Assembly: GCA_028554755.1 (NCBI GenBank)
Contig: JAPTOF010000024.1
Span: 1,860,001 to 1,924,000, forward strand
Direction: 5' to 3'
DNA length: 64,000 bases
Source of the DNA: Cordia subcordata
Taxonomy: Eukaryota > Streptophyta > Magnoliopsida > Boraginales > Cordiaceae
The translations under genes were made by a program, and so were the position numbers. This document shows, piece by piece, positions 32,761-44,344 of this stretch. The notes below the pieces were generated by a model. The model was not told where the DNA came from. It did no database searches and was given only the letters and a program-made list of their open reading frames with translations. Position 1 is the first letter of the stretch; every line of letters begins with the position of its first letter.

Positions 32761-33938
32761 GTGCCTCCTAACAAAGTATATGCTTTACACTATAGATATA
32801 TGAGCATTACTATACATTGTATATATCTATAGGATAATAATATTACATGTAAGAGCCTTTTCTTCCATAAAATCTGAAAAACTTAAGTTGAGTGATAGTT
32901 TTAACTTGCATTAAATGTTTTGCAGGCTTTGTTGGTTTAGCATTTATTATTGATATGATCTTAGATGAATAGTGGTTGTCTTGAGCTTTAAACTGTGTAG
33001 AAAAATGTTGGTACTGTTGATTAGATTTAAAGTTACTTTTTGGTAAAAAGTTAAGTTGCTTTTATAACATTTTCTGCCAGTATTGGCCTACCCAGGCGAT
33101 TGACCAACTCTGTGTGCTGGTAGAACTAGCGAGCAATTTTGCTCTACCGACTGTGCCAGGCGGTTGATCGATAGAGTGCTCCGGTATGGCTTTTTAGCTA
33201 CTGGAAATATCAGACTACCTAGGCAGTTGACCAATAGAGTGTTTTGGTAGCCCCTTTGGACTCTTTTAAAAATGTGATCATTGGGAGACTTACTTTTTGG
33301 GTTTATAAATATATCCCTCACCTTCTAACTCAGATATAATTTGATCAAAACATATATACAAGCTTTCTAGCATTCAATACACTTTCTTTTATGTAATCTT
33401 GTTTCATTTATTACTATCTTCATTGATTGCATACCGTTGGCATTCATTGATTAAGTTCTTGAGCTTATAAATTGCTTATCTACTTGGACCAACATAGGAA
33501 GGTTTAAATACCTTTGTACACTTGCTCACAAGAAGTTATTGTACTCCAAACTCTCTACTGTTTCATTGTTGTGAATTTTTACTCTTAGGTAGCATAGTTG
33601 TGAGGAACTCTCAACCAAAGAATGAATCATTGAAATGCTCAAGTATTGGGTTAATTCTTGTGGTCCTTGTAGTGAAACAAGGGTTATGATCATTGTTTTA
33701 TGCCTCTACAACATACTAATTAAGAAAGAAGCTGATTTACTAGCGAAGTTTCGGAAACCTTAAGGAAAGATGTTAGTTAGTGGACTAGGTCATCAGGTGT
33801 TCGAACCAGTTTAAATCACTATGTTTGATTCTCTTACCCTAAACTCTTTGCATCTCAAGTATATTTTCATATATTGTATGTGTTATTGCTTAAATTGTTT
33901 CTTAAGAGTTTTTAAGTGCTTATTTCTCTAGGCAACAG
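32761..33938. other. Spacer between the two endogenous viruses; retroelement-like, unassigned
   Basis: No ORF is convincing. Three diverged copies of a unit around AGGCGGTTGACCAATAGAGTG lie at about 33089, 33151 and 33213, followed by a TATA-like TATAAATATAT at 33304. The layout resembles an LTR promoter, but no partner LTR, primer site or pol was found. Confidence 0.3.
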
Positions 33939-33953
33939 TATATATATCTATAC

Positions 33954-33999
<46 letters not shown>

Positions 34000-34004
34000 T
34001 ACTA
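33939..34004. repeat. TA/CA microsatellite at the left edge of EPRV-2
   Basis: ATATATCTATACATACATAC, a (TA)n run and a (CA)n run lie just before the viral primer-site end at about 34018. Confidence 0.93.
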
Positions 34005-34020
34005 TCTATTAACTAGTATG

Positions 34021-34032
34021 GCTCTGATACCA
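34021..34032 (-). promoter_or_regulatory. EPRV-2 tRNA-Met primer-binding site
   Basis: TGGTATCAGAGC on the minus strand, a perfect match to the consensus. Viral sequence ends within a few bases beyond it, after which the microsatellite context starts. Confidence 0.9.
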
Positions 34033-34807
34033 CATAAGGCCCAGGGGATAAGACTGCAAATAGAAGCAGTCCGCAAACATCAGTAAGTCCTTAAGCTTAA
34101 GCTATGTGTTATACAAACCATCTGAGCAAATGGAAATTTACCCATAATATATGACATAGATTCTCATCTTACTCGAGTCAATACATACAGCCCACATGAA
34201 TGCCAAACACAACAAAACGGCAAAAATGGGCAAAGTACGGCTTATGAGTTCAATGAGAACCTGGCCATATATTTAGAACCATTGCAATAAGTTGTTTAAC
34301 ACATTTCCTAATCTCAAGACCTCATCAATGTCTTTGGAGTATTTGAGGGTTATCTCCAAGGTCTGAGATGGCCTAAGTCATACTAAATAATAGAGTAGAG
34401 TTATTATAATCCATCAAAGATTTAGCCTTCCATTAGGTCAATCCAAGCACACAAAGAAATAAATAAAATTCAGGAAATAAAATAAAATGTCCCTGAAAGG
34501 TAGCTTCAAATATTCACAAAATTTTATTGCACAAAATAAAATTACAAAGTGTTTAAACTTACGAAATTTTTAAAACTAAGAAAAACTTTCTCCAAACCCC
34601 TTCTCTCAATGATACGAACCTTTTCTTTTATAGACATGTAGGCCGGACTTCAAACAAAAATACAAATCAATTTTCCACGGACTTCAAACTATTTTGAATC
34701 CGAGAATTATTACTACAAGTACTGTTTATAACAGTAAAAACACTATTTATGATAGTGTAAAGTTGAGATGAAAATGTCAAAAGGGAAATGATGGCTATGA
34801 CACCACA
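34033..34807 (-). promoter_or_regulatory. EPRV-2 intergenic region: promoter, poly(A) signal and leader
   Basis: In viral sense the region starts after the ORF2 stop. The TATA box TATAAAA lies at 34632-34626, AATAAA at 34528-34523, and the leader continues to the primer site. The layout, with the poly(A) signal about 100 bases after the TATA box, is typical of pararetroviral pregenomic RNA. It has an inverted twin at 42349-43127. Confidence 0.75.
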
Positions 34808-36298
34808 TTATTCTTCCTCCTTCTTGTCATTTTCCTTCTTGAGTGAGACGGAGGAACTTTACTGTTCTTGCTTTATCTGCAAAGGTCCTTTTAACGCATC
34901 TTCAATTGATTCGAACACGTCTTCCAGGGTATATCCTTCATCTGGGTCTTGTGATTCTCCCGCCAAACAAAAATATCTATTTCCTTGTTGTTGACTATCA
35001 ACAGACATTTCAGAAGTTGACGGGAATTCATCCCTTTTGATAAATTAGATCATATCCTTTTTAATCTGACCCATGTATGCCACCATGATATCCTTTTGAG
35101 ATATCTTCGGATTATTTTTCTGCATCTGTGAGACAAATTGCTCAAATGGAGATTGAATTGTGGCTATAATTTTCTTTCCCTTCAACTCTTCTTTATATTG
35201 ATTGATTGCTTACTCAATTTGCCTTATCTGGTCCTAAGCATACAATTCATCTGTCAATGGATTTTTCTGGACCATCTTCTGCCAAAATTTCATAAAGAAT
35301 GTCCTCTTCAAACATGGAATATGTTGTTGGGTATGTCCAACCTCATGTGCCCATCTGACAATCCATGGTATTGAAAATTCCAAAAAGAAATACATAGACG
35401 TCGTACCCTCAACATATTGTTGATTATCTTCTAGGTTGATAACCCTCGGCGAACAATTTAACCATTCTGGATATAATCCTTTGAATGGCTCTGGTAATAT
35501 TGTTGGACTGGGACCAAAGAAATTCCACCATATTAAAAACCATGAAGGGATCTCTTTTTTGAGTATATCTGAAGAGATCTTTATGAACCATGAATGTTTT
35601 CTCTGGTCATTCTCAAAATAGAAAACTTTCGTGAATGCATCAACATAATCCCAATATGAGAATTGAATGGGATTCCTCAAACCTGGAGAATTATATTCCC
35701 TGAGTTTATGGGTACTTAACCCCCATTCATCAGCATTTGTTATGCCTTTGATAGAAATTTTGCTATAAGCAAAGTCCTTAGCTGTTATTTCAGCTCTTCC
35801 ACTCTTGCGAAAATGCTCAAATTCTGCGGAGTCCATTTTTATGAGTATATTATCATAATGCTGTCTAGTCTTATATGACTGAGTTGGGAAAGCAAATTCA
35901 TCAAGATATTTTTGCATGAGTAACCAAGGATCATGTTTATATTCAAGATCCCTCTGCGAAAGATACAAGATTATTTCCTATTGTGTTCCCAGTGAGTATC
36001 ACAAGGAATCATCCGACTCTATATTATTCAGAGCAGTAGCAAAAGAAGTCTTATTCTTCTCTGCAATTTCCTTCTCCTGTTCATCCATGAGTTTAGTTTT
36101 TTTTTCTCATATATAGGAGAATTAGGAGAGGGTAAGTTGATATCTAACTTTTGTGCCCAAAGTCTATTTCTTCGATGTTCTGCCTCCTCAACGGCCAAAA
36201 GAAACTACTTTATTAGCATCATGGTAGTTTGGGACATATTTTCCCCTACCTCTTCCTCTTCCTCTTCCTCTTCCTTTTCCCCTATCAGGGGGTTGCAT
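34808..36298 (-). pseudogene. EPRV-2 ORF2, protein of unknown function with Gly-Arg tract
   Basis: An ATG at 36298 comes one base after the ORF1 stop (36302-36300). It opens MQPPDRGKG, followed by a GR repeat tract coded by GGAAGA repeats. After a TGA and frameshifts the main block is 35968-35234, with HDPWLLMQKYLDEFAFPTQS, WWNFFGP and FLEFSIPWIVRW. The C-terminal part runs to TAA 34810-34808 through several stops and ends acidic and Lys/Glu-rich. Length is about 496 codons. Position and sequence fit the uncharacterised florendovirus ORF2; its role is unknown. The inverted copy at 41611-42348 preserves the C-terminal half better. Confidence 0.75.
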
Positions 36299-36299
36299 C

Positions 36300-37680
36300 C
36301 TACGAATATTCACGAGTAAGAAAATTAGGAAGAGTATTATTCTCCCCCTTGATATATTTGATTTCAAAATCAAATGGGGCTAAATGTGCCTGCCACCTAG
36401 CAAACATTTGTTTTGAAACATCATGTTTAAAATCTTTATCAAGCATATATTTTGCAGCTTGACAATCAGTTTTTATTAAAAACTTCTGATTGAATAAGTC
36501 ATCCTGAAATTTTAAAACCCATTTAACTATTGCCAAAATTTCTTTTGCAATAGTAGCATAATTTTGCTGACTTGCACTCCATTTTCCTGAATGAAATCTA
36601 ACAAGATATTCTTGTTTAGAAATGGGGTGAACCTGCTTCAAAACACCACCAAAACCAATATTAGGAGCATTTTTCTCAATAACCTTTTCCCATGTGAGAT
36701 TCGCCAGCATTAAACAAGGCAATTTTATTATCTTCTTTTTTATAGTTCTAATTGCCTCAGTATGACTATTAGTCCATAGGACTGGAGATTTTTTTAATGT
36801 ATCATACAAAATTGCAATATCTGCAGCAAGATTTTTATAATAAGGAGAAATATAATTTAAACTCCCTGAAAATCTTTGTAATTGAGTTTTGTCCAAAATT
36901 ATGTCTGGAAATTTAGAAGCAAATTCTATACTCCTACTAATTGAAATTATTTTCCCATCTTCAATATTGTGACCTAAAAACCTAATTTTAGTTTGAAATA
37001 TTTGCATTTTTGGTTTTGAAACAATAAGCCCATTTTGAATTATTAATTTTTTAAACATATCTAAATGCTTAAAATGGGTTTCTGTGTCTTTGAAAAATAC
37101 CAAGACATCATCAATATTAACGATAATAAATTCACTATATGGAATAAAAATATCATTCATAATATTCTGAAATTCTGATGGAGCATTTTTTAATCCAAAT
37201 GGCATAACATTCCATTCATAGTGTCCTATTGGCACTGTAAATGCAGTCTTATATCTATCCTTTTCAACTACCTGTATTTGATAGTATCCGGATTTCATAT
37301 CAAATTTTGAAAATACACAAGCATCATGCACCCTATCAAGTAAATCCTTCTTATTAGGAATAGGGTATCTAATCCATTTTAACACCTTATTGAGAGGTGT
37401 ATAATTAATAACTAACCTAGGAACTCCTCTCTCCTGTTCCGCATTTTTATTAACATAAAATCTAGTGCAGCTCCATTGGGAAAAAGATTTTCTGATTAAT
37501 CCTTTATTAAGTAAACTAGAAATTTCTTTTTTACATAACTCCAGATCTTCCTCATTCATCTGGCAAGGTCTAGCCTTAATGGGAATATTTCTTTCATCAA
37601 AATCATCTATATATGGCAAAGACACAATATGCTTCTTCCTATCTCAAAAAGCACTAGGGTGGTCACTGCATATTTCCATA
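36300..37680 (-). pseudogene. EPRV-2 ORF1: reverse transcriptase and RNase H
   Basis: A 441-codon open stretch (37625-36300) has RPCQMNEEDLELCKKEI, PRLVINYTPLN, KFDMKSGYYQIQV and MPFGLKNAPSEFQ. The catalytic loop reads VNIDDVLVF, so the usual Tyr of YIDD is Asn. The thumb (FLGHNI, QLQRFSGSLNYI) and RNase H (GFGGVLKQ, NYATIAKEILAIV, IKTDCQAAKYML, YIKGENNTLPNFLTRE) follow. A stop near 37643 separates it from the upstream linker. It ends the polyprotein at TAG 36302-36300. The long open frame shows less decay than other parts. Confidence 0.92.
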
Positions 37681-38400
37681 GAAAATTGATTTATTATCAA
37701 TTTTATCTTATCTTGAAGTTTTGGATTTTCTAGTCTCTCTTTTATGGTTAGAGTTGAAATTTCTTGCTTCAAAAAATTTAATTGATTTTCTTTATCTTTG
37801 AATAAATTTTCTATTTGATTAAGTACCCTAGTTATTGGGTCTATTAAAAATTCAAATGAAATTATTTTTCCCTCATAACTACCTACAATTCCTTTAGTAG
37901 TAATTTCCTTTATCGGAAATCATTTCTGAAGGAAATGGGTGCCTAAAATAATTTGATTAGTCATATTCCTAACCAAAACAAAACTAGTCGGTATACAGAC
38001 TTTATCCTTACATATATATGCCGGGGATAATTGGTATAAGATTTCCATTTTATCACCACTAGTTGAACTTAATGAATGTGTGGTTTTTTCAAAATATTTT
38101 GTTGGAATTAATCCTTCTTGTATACAATTCAAATCTGCTCCACTATCAATTAAAGCAATCAATTCTTGTTTAAATTCTCCTTTTATTAAGAGAGTAATCC
38201 TAACCAACCATTTTTGAGATGTAATTAATTCCATCTTCCCTAAAAATGGTTCGACTTCATGATTAGTTTGGATTATTTCTTTTCCTTTATTGTTTTGCTC
38301 AACCTTTGCTAACCTTTGTGTAAGAATTCCCATTTGATCCTGAATTAATATATTTTCTTGAGATGATATCTTAATCTCTTTTTTCAAATTATTAACTTCA
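37681..38400 (-). pseudogene. EPRV-2 ORF1: aspartic protease and linker
   Basis: The open piece 38387-37920 carries a retropepsin-like domain with active site LIDSGADLNCIQ and the block NQIILGTHFLQK. A stop follows LQK at 37922-37920. The linker toward RT contains coiled-coil sequence (IENLFKDKENQLNFLKQEI). Confidence 0.88.
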
Positions 38401-40309
38401 ATATGAAGATCTTGTATTGTGGTAGAAGTGGATATATTTTGTTTTTCTTCTATTCTTCTCCTAACTTCCTTAAGAGCATAAGGAGCATAATCTCTATCCT
38501 GAACAACTATCTATTCCTTTTTATGACTAGACTCACCTAAAGACTCTAATATTTTCTCTCTCATTTCTGAGTCCTTAATTATTTTTAACAACTCAATTAT
38601 GTTGTCATTAGTTTACACATTTAATTGAAATTCTTGGAATTGTGAGAGAATTTTATAGTAATTTTCTTCTTCATCATCCTGTAATTTATTAATGCAGGTG
38701 CTACAACATTTATTATGTTCACTCTCACTCTCTGATGATATAAGAGATTCTGAATCTTTCATATTATGCAGTTGACGTAAATGCAATTGATGTAAATCTT
38801 TCGATGATTTAGAAGATTCATCCTCTGCCGACTCTGAAGATTGATCTGAATTAAGAATAATTTTCTTCAAGGAATCCTTCAATTCTTCATCAATATTCAA
38901 TTCATTAATCTTTTTCTTCATTCTACACTTATTAGCGTAATGACCTATTTTTCCACACTTATAGCACACTGGTAGTTTCCATTTACCACTCTTTTTCCTA
39001 TCTCCTTTTTTCTTTTGTCTTTTCTCTCTCCTCTGAACTATTCTTTTCAGATAAGTAGGAGATTTAAATTTTCTTTTTTGGATAAAGTCCTGTTAACTTT
39101 ACTAGAGGAGGGTATATCAATCCCAAATTGATCACAGAAATGACCTAATTGTCTCTTTTCTATTAGATGTTGTTTTTTAATTTGTTGATTTAACTTAATT
39201 TCATTACATAAAGTTAAACTTTCTTGGATACATTTACCAATGATAGTTCCATGACTAAGACTATTATAATCTATAGATGTAACTCCTGATCTTAGAGTTC
39301 TTTTTACTCTCTCAGCAAATAAATGAGGAAGTCCATCTATAAATTTAGATTTCCAATGAGGTTGATTCGCCTCTGGTAATTCCATTACCCGACTAAGGAA
39401 TACATCCTTATACCACCTAAATGAGGTTAAAGTTGGACACTTAAGATTTTGCAAAAGTGACCTAATATTTTCAACATTAGTTGTAAATCTACCTGTGAAA
39501 TGTTCACATATATTTATTGTAAGAGTATAAACCGCATCTCCTCGGGATTGCCCTTCTTCCTGTTTCATTGCACTAAGAATGGCATTTCTACTCGTATCAT
39601 TTAAATAATTATCCCACCATCCTTTTAATTGACCAGTGAAACCTGCTATTATCATCAAGGCAATAGTTTTATCACTATTTCCATTTTGTTTAGATATTGT
39701 AGAATACATTAACATTCTCTGTATAGTATTATATATCTGTTGATCAGTCATCCCATCTATATTCCATTCATATATAGTCTTACCATTATAGTAAAACTGA
39801 TCTTGGGATGGCTCTTCCAGTAAAATATCCTGAGGACTAGGTCTTGGATAATAAAATTTTTTACCTACAGGCTTAGACACAAACTTATTATTATAAGCCC
39901 TTAATTTATTTAATTCATTTTCTATGATTTCTTTATGCTTTTCCCTATTCATTAAATCTGGGACATCTTCTTCTGTTATAACATTTATTTTTAAATGTTT
40001 TAATTTATCATCTAATATTTTTGTGAACTCACTTATTGGTTCCATAATAAAATCATTAATTTCAGGTGGAGGTTGAATAGGATTTGCTTTAATTCTTTCC
40101 TCGCTTTGATTAGAATTATCCTCTTTTTTATTATTAATTTGTTTTTTCAAATTTTCTATTTCCATAAATATTTTTAACAACCTATTATTTAGGTATATTA
40201 ATTGATCACCTATTGAAACCAAATAAAAATTTGCAAAATTATTTTGCTTAACTACATCATTAATTTGCTTTGTAGTGGCTTGCAAGATTTCATTTTCCTG
40301 CATACTCAT
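38401..40309 (-). pseudogene. EPRV-2 ORF1: coat-protein region with zinc knuckle
   Basis: The frame 40309-39047 is 420 codons. It has YYNGKTIYEWNIDGMTDQ, GFTGQLKGWWDNYLND and FTGRFTTNVENIRSLLQNL, the gag-like coat core of florendoviruses. After a stop and frame change the knuckle CYKCGKIGHYANKC (CX2CX4HX4C, about 38960) lies after a basic run, followed by an acidic Ser-rich tail and the frame end at 38613. The coat protein packages viral DNA in related viruses. Confidence 0.88.
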
Positions 40310-41592
40310 AAATGCATTAGCATATACATAAATGCATTAGCATATAATTTCATTTTTTCTTTTTCTATTATAATAAGCTGAGTAGTAGGAGGAAATACCG
40401 ACTCTACCATCTCACCATTTTTTAATGTCCAAGATCTTTCTAAAACATTAATATAATGTCTTAAATAATTATCTAAAAACCAAGGAATAAAATGTCTAAT
40501 CTTATTGATATCTTGCAATTGTCCATAAAATTGATCTTGCAAGAATTTCCTTTCTTCTGGAGGAAAATTTTTAAAAAACCAATCCCTAAAAGCTTAAATA
40601 TTGGCCTATTAAATTCAGCTTGAATTTCTTTTCTGGTTGGACTACCGGAACTAAAATCTATTTTTTCACTATTCATTAAAGAGGAAAGTTTAATTTTGAC
40701 TCAGTTATTTCTAGTTCTCTAGTGTTATAAAGACCTTTTATTATATTATCCTCAGTTATTTTTTATCCTTGAACCCTATTATTTAAGATTTCTTCACCCG
40801 ATTCCTTATCTTCTCTAGTATAAGAGGTATTTCCACTATCTGGTATTTCTACCCTATAATCTATAGGAGAAATATACGAATGTGTAGACACTAATCTAGG
40901 TATGCTAGACATCCTTAAAGGCATCGATCCAATACTTTTCCTATGGAATTGTATCTGAACACTCCCTGTGGGTGTTTGTATGGCATCCACTAACTCTTCA
41001 TTTATTATTGATTGACAATATTTTCTGCCAACCAAGTTTCTGGGAAGTTTATCTCATTCCACTTAATAGATCTCCTAGTTGTTATTCTAGATCTATTAAA
41101 ATTAGTTTAAAAAATTATTGTTTCATTTTGATTAGTATTCATAATCCTACATTTAGGATTCAATGTATATAAAGGTTTAAAATAAACTCTATAGTAGATA
41201 CAAATAACTTCCGTACATGGGATATAATTATATCCATGTGTCTTGACATACAATGTCAAAGCATCAAGTATACTAACATCAGACAAATATAATTGCAAAT
41301 TGGGATATGCATTAAAATAAATAAGACCATGCATTAAACTTGATTCCATGATTCCTATAAGAGATTGTCTCCAATTTAAATTACGAGCATCTCGTAATAC
41401 TACCATAAATGTTTCAGGCAGACCTGATAAGTTTAAAGGCTTAAATGCAACCTGTACAAGTCCTATATGCAAGAACTTGTATGTAGATGTATATGCATCA
41501 ATATCATCTTAAGACAACAATCTTATTGTTAATTCATCATTATGAATCGGGACAGACTCTTCTGTATTCTTAACTATTTGTTTTAATCCCAT
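40310..41592 (-). pseudogene. EPRV-2 ORF1: movement-protein region (30K family) and linker
   Basis: An ATG at 41592 opens MGLKQIVKNTEESVPIHNDE; a TAA interrupts at 41511-41509. The block 41472-41107 has VQVAFKPLNLSGLPETFMVV and SSLMHGLIYFNAYPNLQL, which fits the caulimovirid 30K movement domain. The next pieces are 41035-40763 (SVQIQFHRKSIGSMPLRMSS) and 40542-40306 (DQFYGQLQDI, FIPWFLDNYLRHYINVLERS). They read in different frames, so this is the most damaged part of ORF1. A short direct repeat (ATAAATGCATTAGCATAT) lies near 40308-40343. Confidence 0.75.
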
Positions 41593-41610
41593 TTTTTCAA
41601 AAGTTCCAGT

Positions 41611-43127
41611 TTATGGTTTTTAATGTGGTGGAATTTCTTTGGTCCCAATCCAACAATATTACCGAAGCCATTCAAAGGATTATATGTAGAATTGTTAAAT
41701 TGTTCGCCGAGGGTTATCAACCTAGAAGATAATCAACAATATGTTGAGGGTACGACGTTTACGTATTTCTTTTTGGAATTTTCAATACCATGGATTGTCA
41801 GATGGAAACCTGAGGTTGGACATACCCAACAACATATTCCATGTTTGAAGAGGACATTCTTTATGAAATTTTGGCAAAAGATGGCCCAGAAAAATCCATT
41901 GACAGATGAATTGTATGCTCAGGACTAGACAAGGCAGATTGAGCAAGCAATCAGTCAGTATAAAGGAGAGTTGAAGGGAAAGAAAATTACATCCATAATC
42001 CAATCTCCATTTGAACAATTTGTCTTATAGATGCAGAAAAATAATCCGAAGATATCTCAAAAGGATATCATGGTGGCATACATGGGTCAGATTAAAAAGG
42101 ATATGATCCAATTTATCAAAAAGGATGAATCCCCATCAACTTCTGAAATGTTTGTTGATAGTCAACAACACAGAAATAAATATTTTTGTTTGGTGGGAGA
42201 ATCACAAGACCCAGATGAAGGATATACCCTGGAAGACGTGTTCGAATCAATTGAAGACGCGTTAAAAGGACCTTTGCAGATAAAGCAAGAACAGGAAAGT
42301 TTCTCCGTCTCACTCAACAAGGAAAAGGACAAGAAGGAGGAAGAATAATGTGGTGTCATAGCCATCATTTCTCTTTTGACATTTTCATCTCAACTTTACA
42401 CTATCATAAATAGTGTTTTTATTGTTATAAATAGTACCTATAGTAATAATTCCCGGATTCAAAATAGTTTGAAGTCTATGGAAAATTGTTTTGTATTTTT
42501 GTTTGAAGTCCAGCCTACATGTCTATAAAAAGAAAGGTTCGGATCATTGAGAAAAAGGGTTTGGAGAAAGTTTTTTTCAGTTTTAAAAATTTCGTAAGTT
42601 TAAACACTTTGTAATTTTATTTTGTGCAATAAAATTTTGTGAATATTTGAAGCTTCCTTTTCAGGTAGTTTTATTTTATTTCTTGAATTTTATTTATTTA
42701 TTTGTGTGCTTGGATTGGCCTAATGGAAGGCTAAATCTTTGATGGATTATAATAACTCTACTCTATTATTTAGTATGACTTAGGCCATCTTAGACTTTGG
42801 AGATAACCCTCAAATACTCCAAAGACATTGATGAGGTCTTAAGATTAATTAGGAAATGTGTTAAACAACTTATTGCAATGGTTCTAAATATATGGTCAGG
42901 TTCTCATTGAACTCATAAGTCGTACTTTGCCTATTTTTGCCGTTTTGTTGTGTTTGCTGTTCCTATGGGCTGTATATTGACTCGAATAAGATAAGAATCT
43001 ATGTCATATATTATGGGTAAATTTCCATTTGCTCAGATAGTTTGTATAACACATAGCTTAAGCTTAAGGACTTACTGATATCCGCGGACTGCTTCTATTT
43101 GCGGTCTTATCCCCTGGGCCTTATGTG
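41611..43127 (+). repeat. Inverted arm of EPRV-2 (ORF2 end, promoter, leader)
   Basis: This plus-strand copy mirrors about 35545-34030 at roughly 93% identity in the part I compared by eye. It contains ORF2 C-terminal frames (41623-41928 and 42031-42348) split by TAG after QD and after FVL, a TATA box at 42524-42530 and AATAAA at 42628-42633. It ends at TTATGTG, the first two bases of the primer site. The junction with the main unit is at about 41605-41611, 13-19 bases upstream of the polyprotein ATG. Confidence 0.88.
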
Positions 43128-43143
43128 TGTGTGTATATATATG

Positions 43144-43170
<27 letters not shown>
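43128..43170. repeat. TG/TA microsatellite at the right edge of EPRV-2
   Basis: TGTGTGTATATATATGTATA and a long (TA)n run directly follow the end of the inverted arm. Confidence 0.93.
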
Positions 43171-43174
<4 letters not shown>

Positions 43175-44344
43175 TTAGATTAGGCATTTCTCCTTTTTTT
43201 TTGTAGATTTTCGTATAAATAAGTAATTTAGGAAATATGTTGTGTTAGTATAGTTAATATAGTATTCTATTATAACATATATAGTGTAATAAGTAGAGCA
43301 CATGCACTCAAATAGCAGACAAGCTTACGCACAATTCCTCACTGATAAGCAGCTCATCAGCTCATCGATAAGCACTTCATTAGCTCACACATGCACATGC
43401 ACACAATGTGCTTGAAAATAGAGCCAGCAGCAGCTAAGCTTCGCCAATCGTCCAGCCCTCTCCTCACCACACAAATCATCACACCTTAAACACTCAGCTG
43501 ATAATCACTCCTACACACGGCACACTCCTCTTTTTCTTTCAGCTCCGAAGCAGAAAAGCTCCAACAAAGCAAGCTGATCTCTATTTCCCTTTCACACCTC
43601 TCATCTCTTGCGCCAGCCACACAAACGAACCAGCAAACCAAACGCAGCCAAGCTTGCCAACGAGCCACAACTCTCTTCTCTCGCATCTCACAACCCAGCC
43701 TTTACCCTCTTAGCTCATTACACAAAAGCAGCTCTTCAAATCAGCAAAAGCCAAGCACTCGAAGCCCAGCTCCTCTCATTTCCTTCTCTGTCAACTCACG
43801 CACAACACACAAAAATTAGCAAAGCTTCACTCAATTTGGAGGAGAATTGAAGAGGGCTAAAGCTAGGAAGCAAAGCATGGACTTAGTGAATCTTCTTCTT
43901 TTCATTTTTGTTCTTATTATGTTTATGCTGGAGCAGTGTGGAACTAGGAGATGAATACTTGAGTTGTGATGATATTGCACTCTTTCTGTTTGGGATTAAG
44001 TATTGGATGCATATACACTTGGTTTTACATAGCATGAAAGGCTATTTCTTCTTGCTTTTAATGTGTTTGATAAAATGTCCAAGAGAAGTAGATGTTTATA
44101 TTTTAGCTAGTTTGTGCTTCTTATTGTCTTAGCTTTATTTGCTAGCATGAATGAACCTTTTCAAAGCATGAATGAAAGTTAGGGTTAGGATTTTTTAATA
44201 AAAAGAGCATGAACTTTGATTTTCAATCCATGAACTTGTGAAGCTCTTTTGGATGATCTATGTGATGCCATCTCATATCTCTAGTCATTGTTGAACATGC
44301 AAAAATCCTTTTTTAATCTTGGAATTAAGGGAAAGTAACCCAAT
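43171..44344. other. Unassigned non-coding stretch
   Basis: It includes a CA-rich, AGC-rich segment at about 43290-43850 with several small ORFs in both directions, none recognisable. It could be a promoter or LTR remnant; I see no second copy in the window. Confidence 0.3.

Larger units (their letters stand above)
34018..43127 (-). mobile_element. Endogenous caulimovirid locus EPRV-2 (Florendovirus type) with inverted partial copy
   Basis: On the minus strand a unit of about 7.6 kb runs from the polyprotein ATG (41592) through MP, CP with zinc knuckle, protease, RT and RNase H, then ORF2, promoter, poly(A) signal, leader and primer site (34032-34021). A single polyprotein ORF1 followed by an ORF2 of unknown function is the Florendovirus plan. 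From 41611 to 43127 the plus strand carries an inverted copy of the 3' part (ORF2 end, promoter, leader), ending at the primer site. Both outer ends lie in TA/CA microsatellites, as described for florendoviruses. All ORFs are interrupted. Confidence 0.88.

Noticed and set aside
43486..43850. Opposed ORFs in a CA/AGC-rich stretch
   Set aside because: Composition-driven open frames with no motif; might be promoter or UTR-like DNA of a lost element.
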